A DNA stretch of 64,000 nt from Doryteuthis pealeii (taxonomy: Eukaryota > Mollusca > Cephalopoda > Myopsida > Loliginidae), in contig CM042152.1 of NCBI GenBank assembly GCA_023376005.1, positions 87,346,762 to 87,410,761 of the forward strand, written 5' to 3'. Shown here piece by piece: positions 56,113 to 64,000 of this stretch. A model generated the notes under the pieces. The model made no database searches and was not told the DNA's origin. It saw nothing but the letters and a program-made list of their open reading frames with translations. Position numbers and translations under genes: made by a program. Each line of letters begins with the position of its first letter. Position 1 is the stretch's first letter.

Positions 56113-56762
56113 GTTGGATTTTTTTGTATATAAGGTGTGCTACAATTCCCCACCTAAATTTATAGACTGGGCAAGGTCATGTGGTTTATTCCTTTGCCAA
56201 TAAACAGCCATAATGCGTGGCTGATTCACTACTTTAATGATGATGAGGCGGTACTTCAAACTCACCAGAACTCTAGAATAGAAACTTCACCATTAGATAG
56301 TTTAATATCATACCCAGGACACTACACATTAGAAGTTAAGCCTTGAAACTTTCATTCATTTATATATCCAATAACTTTTAGTATTCTCACCGTACAATCT
56401 CTACAGTGTATATTTTACTTTTATCTTCACAAAGTAAAATTTTCTTTTTTACCTAAGCCATATATAAACTACTAGAAGTGGCTACTTGGCGCCGCCTGGG
56501 TTAGAGGAAGGATTTTTTTTTTTAAGTTAGTCTCGCAAATCCATTATTACTGAATTGTGAGTTGGATCCCCACTGGATGCCCCATTAAAATCCCTACGTA
56601 AAAAAGACCTTGCGTTGATCCAGTCACTCTAAAAATAGAAATACAATACAATATTAAATGGAAAAAATTCCATGTTGTTAGCATTTAAATTTTATTTAAA
56701 AAAAATATCTTCATGAATTTAAATCAAATATTCATTATTTTTGCTCAAAAACCAAGCCCTGT

Positions 56763-56915
56763 TGATATTTAATGTGTATATATATTTACTTTGTTGTTAA
56801 TTGTTTTATTTTCGAAGTTTCCTCCGGAAAATGGTGATATTTAATGTGTATATATATTTACTTTGTTGTTAATTGTTTATTTTCAAAGTTTCCTCCGGAC
56901 ATACAGATTCACAAC
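56763..56915 (+). repeat. Tandem duplication, about 76 bp
   Basis: GATATTTAATGTGTATATAT to TTTCCTCCGGA occurs twice in a row with single-base differences. Confidence 0.85.
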
Positions 56916-57333
56916 ACAACTGCCCTTTATATATGTATAGATTTAGCGTATTCTAAAACTATGGGGACTACTTTCTTTCGTGAAATTGTCATGAGAATGA
57001 CCATCTCACCAGGGATGTAAGACTGTCTTGATGAAAACAAAACTGTTGATTTCTTCGCAGACATTTTGGTAGTTTCTGGCTGCAGTGAGAACTTGTGTAG
57101 AACGAGCCATACTTTTTTTTTTCTTCAATGTCAGCAGCAGGTTGGGACAAAATATGCCACAAATCTACCATTGTAAGACATTATTATTCAGAGTTATCCA
57201 TCTTCTCGACAGGGCACCAATTACAGCTAAAGAGAAACCTGTCTGCTCATGATGTAGGATCAATTGTGCCAGACACCAACCTTGCATTTTTAACATATAC
57301 ATATATGCGACAAAGAAAAATAACATCTGGATT

Positions 57334-57482
57334 TTTTCAATGAAAGTCTTATTCTTACATATGATGACAATATATTTACTCAAACATCCAAGTAATGAAC
57401 AACATAGTTATTTACTTAGCTTAACATATATGGCTCAAGGCCAGGCGTATGGGGTGCTCAATGAATAATATACATCTTTAGA
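57334..57482 (+). repeat. 149-bp direct repeat flanking family C, left
   Basis: CAATGAAAGTCTTATTC to ATACATCTTTAGA. Its partner is 58042-58191. Confidence 0.85.
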
Positions 57483-58041
57483 TGGTTTGGTTTGGTTTGT
57501 TTTACAGCATATCAACCGCAGTGGGTCATTTAATGCGAACAAAATTTTGAAATAAAATTCATTTTCAATGGATACTCAATTTTTTTTATAAGTACATTTT
57601 TCTATTTAACCCATAGATGGGACCCTAACAGGTACTACCACTCCGGGTCAGAGTGGACCAGGGAGCAATGGTGATGAAGGGGTGCTCCACATTCTCCAAA
57701 CCTCCAGAACAGGAACCACACCATCAGATAGAGTTCAACATCATTTCCAGGACATGAAGACCCTCAGCCACCGCCTTCTAGCACCCATATGATGGCAAGC
57801 GTTGGGGCTTGCCATAAGGGCAATAGAATCGGGGCAATCATAGGTGCATAGGCGACCACCCGTCTAGCCCAAGAAAGGGCCAAAGTGGAGTATTGCAAGT
57901 CATGGACTACTCAACCACCTGGGTTCTATCCTTAAGCATCACAGGTCACCACCCACAGCCAACAGGTGGCCCCATTTGGGGGAGTCTTACCCCTCTGCAG
58001 AGGTGCAGTCAGTGCATTCTAATGCCCAGCCAACAGGGCGG
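57483..58041 (-). mobile_element. Family C between 150-bp direct repeats
   Basis: Nearly full length with GGTTTGGTTTGGTTTG tail complement at the left. The flanking direct repeats touch both element ends exactly. Some internal deletions. Confidence 0.82.
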
Positions 58042-58191
58042 TTTTAATGAAAGACTGTTGTTCTTACATATACTTGATGACAATATATTTACTCAAACAT
58101 CCAAGTAATGAATAATATAGTTATTTAATAAACTTAGATGTGGCTCAAGGCCAGAGAATGGGGCACTCAATGAATAATATACATCTTTAGA
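58042..58191 (+). repeat. 150-bp direct repeat flanking family C, right
   Basis: TTAATGAAAGACTGTTGTTC to ATACATCTTTAGA. About 88% identical to the left copy by eye. Confidence 0.85.
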
Positions 58192-58347
58192 ATAATCCAT
58201 CAATCCATGTTTATTGGGAAAGAGAGTCAATTTATTCTTGTAATATATTTGTTTACCTTTTAGATTGTTATGTGATGTTCATTTTAAATATACTTATGTG
58301 ATCTTAAAATTTCTAGCTTGTTAAAAATTTCCAGTTACAGAAAAATT

Positions 58348-58619
58348 GGTAATTTTCACCTTTAGTTGGCTAAATTCCTAGCAAATAAGGCAATTAGAGT
58401 AACCTCCCTTGACTTTCACTTTGAAACAAGCCAGTAGCTATTTTGAAAGTCTCCGTACGAAATAAACAAATCTTAGAAACTTTTTCGAAAACAATACAAC
58501 TGCATGCTTTAACACAAAATATCATATAATGTGTTCTTAATAACAATTAAGTTCATTTCAGATATTGCGCACACAAAATTTTATGCTAGGAATTTAGCCA
58601 ACTAAAGGTGAAAATTACC
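58348..58619. mobile_element. TIR element (MITE), 36-bp perfect ends
   Basis: The left end GGTAATTTTCACCTTTAGTT and its continuation to CTAGCA are exactly inverted at the right end (58584-58619). Flanks GAAAAATT / GAAAAATC may be an 8-bp target duplication. 272 bp, no ORF. Superfamily uncertain. Confidence 0.75.
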
Positions 58620-58627
58620 GAAAAATC

Positions 58628-59228
58628 TTTATCAAGATAATGGGTTGAAAAGGAAATTAAATATAATAAAAAGCAAAATATTTCTGAAGAGGAAATTTAA
58701 GATTGTACGTTTTACACTGGCATAAAGTGAACACTAAAATTGATAGGAAAATAAATAAAGATCCCATCTAGAAGGTCATCTGAAATGAATTGGAGTCAGG
58801 TTCAAAGAAGCCAAGTTGAGTGAAATAAGATAATAAGGATGGCTGTCTTTTCAAAATCCTTTCTTCTGAATACGGAGTGATAACACCAACAAAATATACA
58901 ACTATCATAATTACCAAGCAGGCCATAATTTTATTTATTAAGAGATATTTGCCTATTATTAAGTTAAGGTCATATGGAATGGATGTCCAACCATTTATTG
59001 GCAAATTATCCAGGATGTGAATATTCTGACATGTTTTATTGGTTGGTCAGTTGGTTACTTGTTGGTCAACTTTTGTCCTTGATAATATCTCAAAGGGCAA
59101 ACAAAGTAATTTGGTGTTGCCTATTTCCTTTAGACAGATAAGAATGAAATAAATGTTTCTTTGATTTAAAAAAAAAACAAAAACAACAATAAAGATGGGG
59201 AAACTTGTTAAAACTAATGATTAAACAT
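58628..59228. other. Unassigned AT-rich stretch
   Basis: No feature recognised. Confidence 0.4.
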
Positions 59229-59453
59229 ATATATTTACCAACCCCCTTTGCAGGAGTAGGATGTAACACAAGGTCAATTTCTCAAACAGAATTTTATAGA
59301 TTTGAATTTAGAGTTTTCTTTCTCCTAGACTCGTTGCCTAACCATTTTTAAAGAGTCTGGTCTGGCCTACTATTTACTCATAACTGGAAGAAAAATTGTT
59401 ATTTTCATACCTTTCCCAAGGGTATTAGCACTATGTGAAATGCAAACCGGATA
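59229..59453 (-). mobile_element. SINE-A, head lost
   Basis: TTTACCAACCCCCTTTGCAG to GTGAAATGCAAACCGG. Next to a short hairpin (TTCCATGCTGTATTA at 59477). Confidence 0.8.
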
Positions 59454-59638
59454 CTTCAGAATCTCACAACATAATTCCATGCTGTATTAGTGACTATAGT
59501 CAATAATACAGCATGGAATAAAAAAGAAAAAAGTGGTGTATAAATTTAGGATGAGAACTGTAAACTTTTTGGCAGACTAAATGCATATGGTATTGTCCAG
59601 AAAAGATGAGCTTTAAAAATTTAACAAAATTCATTGAA

Positions 59639-59881
59639 TAAGTAAAGTCGTTGGTGTGGCTTAAAGTCAGTATCAGCCTATCAGCGAGGGAGTCTATCCT
59701 CTTTTCACTAGCACTAGACCAAGGAGATGATTTTTGCATCTGAGGTGGAGTGCCAAACCTACTATCAGCTCTTCACTTTACCGCACAGATTCCTGTACTA
59801 CTCATACACTGAGTTGGCGAGGGCTGGTCTCGAACTAGGAACCTTGTGGTTTCTAGCCGAATGCTCTAACGACTGAGATCA
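59639..59881 (-). mobile_element. SINE-B, full length
   Basis: AAGTAAAGTCGTTGGTGTGG tail and GCTCTAACGACTGAG head complement. Confidence 0.85.
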
Positions 59882-60205
59882 CTGAGTTAACTCAAAAACT
59901 AAAACTAATAAAAATATGTGAAATAATGAAAATACTTTATAATTGGAAATTTTATTTCTCATTTATTTGTAAGTAAAAATTGCAGTTTCCAGAGAAACAT
60001 GAGATAACAAGAATATAATATGACTTACAGTCAAGTCATGATGGAAGCCCCAGTTCCTGCTAGATTACCAACATTAAATAGTGATGAGCCTGCTAATTTT
60101 TAAATATCCTTGGTATGTATGTTATGGATATAAAAGATGCAATATTCTTGTATGTACAATTATGTTTATCTTGTCTTTCCTTCTTTTGAGTTCAGTGTTA
60201 GTAGG

Positions 60206-60455
60206 GGCCGGGTTAGCTCAGTCGGTAGAGCGTTCGGCTAGAAACCACAAGGTTCCTAATTTGATACTGGTCCTCGCCAACTCAGCGTATGAGTAGCACA
60301 GGGATCTGTGCGGTAAAATAAGGAGCTGCAGGTAGGTGTGGTGTTCCACCTCAGACGCCAAAAACAATCTCCTTGGTCTAGCGCTATTGAAAAGGGGATA
60401 GACTCCCTTGCTGACTGGCTGATACCAACTTTAGGCCGCCGCGACGACTTTAACT
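60206..60455 (+). mobile_element. SINE-B, full length
   Basis: GGCCGGGTTAGCTCAGTCGG head, body intact, box B partly mutated (TAATTTGATACTGG). TTAACTTACTTA tail. Confidence 0.9.
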
Positions 60456-60593
60456 TACTTATATCATAGATATACTAATGCTGATATCTAAATATCTTCT
60501 CTACTTCTAAGAATTCCCAATATAACTTACCTGCTCACTGATGAATATCTATCTCTCTTCTAAAAGAGGAAAAAGAACACAACACATAAGACT

Positions 60594-60730
60594 TTATGGC
60601 ATGTCAATCCTTGGGTTATTTTATGCCAAAGTTGTTTTCTTTTGTTTTATCCATTCTTTGTTAGGTATAGTTATTATTTGTGCTGGTATTTACATCTTGT
60701 TTTAAGGTTTGTTTCTATTGTAGTTTGGTA
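60594..60730 (-). mobile_element. Family C tail, diverged
   Basis: TTATGGCATGTCAATCC and GGTTATTTTATGCCAAAG only. Confidence 0.5.
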
Positions 60731-60817
60731 TAGCTGTATGGGGTTGGGTATCTGCTAAAGTCAGCCAGTTCATAATCAAAGAATATTTTTAAAATCCTGC
60801 AGCATAAAAAAAATTAG

Positions 60818-61135
60818 GTTATTTCCTAGTTGAGTATCATGAGTCACCCAGAAAAAACAGAACCCAAATTATTTATTTATTTATTTTCCCATTAACCTAA
60901 CCCTTGTTGGACTTAAACTAAAAAAAAAAAAGAATAAAATTAACAGTTTTATTACAAAATTTGTGGGTTCTGTTTATTCTGGGTCACCCTGTAATATTAT
61001 GTTACTCAACTAGGGGGTGTTTGGGGTTAGGGTTAGAGTTAGGGTTTAGAGTTAGTTTAATGGGAAAATAAATAATTTGGGTTCTGTTTTTTCAGGTTCA
61101 CCCTGTAATATGTTACTCAACTAGGAAATAACCAA
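60818..61135. mobile_element. Nested inverted repeat with mariner-like ends
   Basis: Outer ends GGTTATTTCCTAGTTGAGTA are inverted at 61135. Inside, GTCACCCAGAAAAAACAGAA (left) and its complements at about 60967-60992 and 61080-61110 resemble CAGGGTGxCCCAGAA mariner-type termini. The centre has GGGGTTAGGGTTAGAG, telomere-like. Confidence 0.65.
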
Positions 61136-61483
61136 AAATTAATTTGCAAACAAAACTGCATTATCCAATTTTTAATTTTGTCAATATACAGAATAGTTTG
61201 AAGACACACATTCCAACTAAGGAAATATCATCAACTCTAATCCATCCCATTCTATAGATTGAGGGAAAATCTTAAGACTCATATATAAAAGTTATTCACC
61301 TATCAATCATTTTTTACTTTAATGTGATGACAATCAACTTGTATAGAAATTTATCAGCTGTTTAAAGGCTGTCAAAAGACAGCATATAAATCTTTTAAAG
61401 ATTGCATAAAACAACTGCTGGCAAATGATTGGCTTTAAAAAGGAAAGCAAAAAGATTTAGGGTGACATTAACTTTGAGAACAA

Positions 61484-61706
61484 TGTTTTAGTCAACAAAT
61501 AACAGCTACCACCTATATCATTATGGTCTGAATTTTGTCAGTATATATTACTATAACACTGTAACTATATAGCAGTGTAATGGTTGTCAACATAGGAAAT
61601 GGACATAGCAACACAAGATCAAATCTTGGACGAGACTGGTTGCATTTTCACATAGCATGAAAACATGTTTTAGTCAACTAATAACAACTACCACCTATAT
61701 CAGTAT
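61484..61706 (+). repeat. Tandem unit 1 and start of unit 2
   Basis: The unit (about 184 bp) starts TTTTAGTCAACAAATAACAG and includes a SINE-A head (GTGTAATGGTTGTCAACATA). Unit 2 starts at 61668 and is split by the LTR. Confidence 0.8.
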
Positions 61707-62037
61707 TGTTGGATTTTGTGTAAAGTATCCAACTCTGTTACAAGATGAATGCCAAAACTAAAACTAGGTGGCTTATATGGAGCTATGGATTGTTCCATTA
61801 TGAACTCAGGCAAGTTCATTTCCTGAGTTCTGATTGGCTGTTGGATTTCAGGGTGAGAAAGAACATGGATAAGTACCCACTCTTCAGCCATCACTTTGCA
61901 TTATGCCAGCAGCATGCAAGGACTGTATTTAAGTTACAGCTTGCCTGTTGTTTTCGTCAACTAACTCAACGGTAGTTAGAACCCCACTGCAACGGTGAGT
62001 ATCATATTGTTTCTATATCTGAAGGATAACTTCTACA
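61707..62037 (+). mobile_element. Solo LTR (LTR family 3)
   Basis: 331 bp, TGTTGGATTTTG ... AACTTCTACA, flanked by AGTAT (61702-61706, 62038-62042). Contains an inverted CCAAT box (GATTGGCTG), a TATA-like TATTTAAG at 61926, and a splice-donor-like ACGGTGAGTA near 61993, as expected for U3-R-U5 with a leader donor. It interrupts tandem unit 2. Confidence 0.75.
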
Positions 62038-62228
62038 AGTATATATTTCTATAACACTGTAACTATATAGCAGTGTAATGGTTGTCAACATAGGAAATGG
62101 ACATAGCAACACAAGATCAAATCTTGGAGGAGGCTAGTTGCATTTTCACATAGCATGAAAACATAAGGTTTTAGTCAACTAATAACAGCTACCACCTAAT
62201 AACATTATGGTCTGAATTTTGTCTGTAT
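62038..62228 (+). repeat. Rest of tandem unit 2 and start of unit 3
   Basis: AGTATATATTTCTATAACAC continues unit 2. Unit 3 starts GGTTTTAGTCAACTAATAAC at 62166. Confidence 0.8.
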
Positions 62229-62256
62229 ATAGAACAATTCATGATGAAGTAATAAC

Positions 62257-62878
62257 AAGAATATTTTGGTTTGGTTTGGTTTGTTTTGTTTTACGGCATA
62301 TCAACCTCAGTGGGTCATTTAATGCTGATAAAGTTTTGAAATAAATCAATTCTTAATGGATAATACAATTTTTTTAGAAATACATTTTTCTATTTAACCC
62401 ATAGATGGGACCCTAACAGGTACTACCACTCCGGGTCAGAGTGGACCAGGAAGCAATGGTGATGAAGGGGTGCTCCACATTCCCCAAACCTCCAGAACTG
62501 GAACCTCATATATGATAGATGATAGAGTTTAACATCATTCCCAGGACATGTAGACCCGCAGCCACCGCCTTCTAGCACCCATATGATAAAAAGGGGTTGG
62601 GGCTTGCCATAAGGGCAATAGGGTTGGGAAAATCATATAGGTGCAAGGGATTGATGTGACCAGCCAATTGATCGGAGGTGGCTTCTCCGACCGCCCGTCT
62701 AGCCCAAGATAGGGCCAAAGTGGAGTATTGCATGTCATGAACTGCTCATCCACCTGGGCTCTATCCTTAAGCATCACGGGTCGCCACCCACAGCCAACAG
62801 GTGGCCCCATTGGGGGAGTCTTACCCCTCTGCAGAGGTGCATTCTAATGCCCCAGCCAACAGGGCAGAAGAATATTTT
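62257..62878 (-). mobile_element. Family C, full length with target-site duplication
   Basis: Element 62268-62867 (600 bp) lies between perfect 11-bp AAGAATATTTT copies. The minus strand starts GCCCTGTTGGCTGGGGCATT and ends in an ACAAACCAAACC tail. Defines the family length. Confidence 0.9.
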
Positions 62879-64000
62879 ATTGCCTGGGAAAACCTAACAG
62901 AATAAAATACAATCATGACAGGAGGAACAAGGAAAAGCTTATACAGAGTTGTATGAGTGAAATGTCCTAATATGAAAAGAATCTTTAGTAGAGAATGTGT
63001 AGAGACTTACATGTTAATATGTGCCATATGATATGAGGTTTCTGTGGTGCAAAGCCCCCTGTCCATGAGCAGGAATGTAACTGGTGTGTTGTAACTTCTG
63101 TTGAGAGAGCTTTGACTTTGCTATTACTTCTTTTATAATGCTGTTGCCCACATTACCTAGTGTCTATTGGCAGACACATCAAATAGAACTGTGGAAAGCA
63201 AGAGATGTAATCCCTGCATTATATTTAATTTTGAGGAATGTATTAAATTTGAACTGATAAAGGCTTCTGTCTGCATATTTCATATGTAATAATTTTTAAA
63301 ATAACCACAGATAGAACATTCTGATCCTTGTCAAAGTGCGCAGATACTACACACAACAGTGCTAATCCATACATAAATCATTCAGCCATTTTTAATAGAA
63401 ATTGACATAAGAAAAAGTTTGATTCATGGAATCAGTAAGTGGGTTTGTCATTTTCAAATTACTTCTTTTTTTTCTGATTTAAATGATACGTGCACTTTTC
63501 TTTTAATCTTTACCTGCAATTCTTCTCCGATTGGTCCAATGCAGCAAGCGAGAAATAACACGTTATAACTTTAACATCAGCAGATATCGAAGAGAAAATC
63601 AAGATATTATCATAGATCATTTTTATCTTATGCAATTATAGTAAAGCTTAAAATACAAAATGCTTTTTACTTTTGTTGTCAAAACAGATCTGTCACCTCT
63701 TCATTGAAAGTATTTGAAAGTGATTAACTATCACATGTTTAAGATGGCCAAACCAATGTATTTACTCCATCAGAGAAAAGAATTAGGCTTTTAAAAGTGA
63801 ATGCAGATGTCAAAGTGGATTTAGATAAGTTTATTAGTGAAAAATCAATAATTTTGTAGGCATCATTATTTTCTTTCAATTCTATATTTTGCATTTCTGT
63901 TTTAGATTTGTGAATCAGTTAAAGGCAACGTCAGCAATACCATCAATTGATTTATGCCTGTTTTCATATTTATTAAGATTTATTTAGTCTGGCATATGGT
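62879..64000. other. Unassigned AT-rich stretch
   Basis: No gene, repeat or RNA recognised up to the window end. Confidence 0.4.

Noticed and set aside
60206..60280. Possible tRNA gene
   Set aside because: Box A and B resemble a tRNA but acceptor pairing is absent and the sequence continues into a SINE-B body.

Overview
This window looks like a non-genic, repeat-saturated stretch of an animal nuclear genome. It is AT-rich, full of (TA)n and (CA)n microsatellites, and built largely from transposable elements. I found no intact protein-coding gene, no rRNA or tRNA gene, and nothing prokaryotic. The mix (several tRNA-headed SINE families, RTE/CR1-like LINE fragments, non-autonomous Helitrons, solo LTRs, hAT and Tc1 relics) suits a large, repeat-rich invertebrate genome. 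A mollusc, possibly a cephalopod, is my guess, but the sequence alone does not prove it.

Recurring families, named locally: HEL1 and HEL2 (two Helitron families with a 5' TC end, a 3' hairpin and CTAG); SINE-A (tRNA head, about 290 bp, TA-rich tail); SINE-B (tRNA head, about 255 bp); family C (about 600 bp retroposon whose sense strand is minus in most copies, with a CAAAC-rich tail); family E (tRNA head plus a tail that also occurs as foldbacks); family F (GC-rich, about 268 bp); 5S rRNA-derived fragments; family G (short tRNA-like unit); solo LTRs of three families.

Layout. 1-5 kb: truncated HEL1, a hammerhead-ribozyme-like motif beside a TA array, a stop-riddled pseudogene, SINE-A copies, an LTR and HEL1. 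5-13 kb: SINE-A variants, families F and E, tandem tRNA-like units, a 210-bp palindrome, a LINE 3' fragment and a Tc1/mariner transposase pseudogene between SINEs. 13-19 kb: HEL2 with an internal duplication, LINE debris, palindromes, a GATGAT minisatellite, HEL1, and a LINE fragment split by a solo LTR. 19-31 kb: family C with perfect target-site duplications, a solo LTR inside a SINE-A, a microsatellite jungle with HEL1, family E, a LINE fragment, and a HEL2 copy whose empty site is preserved next door. 31-46 kb: SINEs, 5S-derived repeats, a hAT MITE, family E dimer, HEL1/HEL2 copies, family C truncations with target-site duplications, and SINE-B-derived tandem repeats. 46-64 kb: microsatellites, duplicated SINE-A, two large adjacent foldbacks with ribozyme-like cores, an RT-encoding LINE relic invaded by family E, family F and C insertions, two TIR elements, and a solo LTR inside a tandem repeat.

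The window therefore reads as a layered insertion record. Several insertions carry clean boundaries, target-site duplications or paralogous empty sites. The most unusual features are the hammerhead-like motifs tied to TA-flanked foldbacks and the 5S rRNA-derived repeats.
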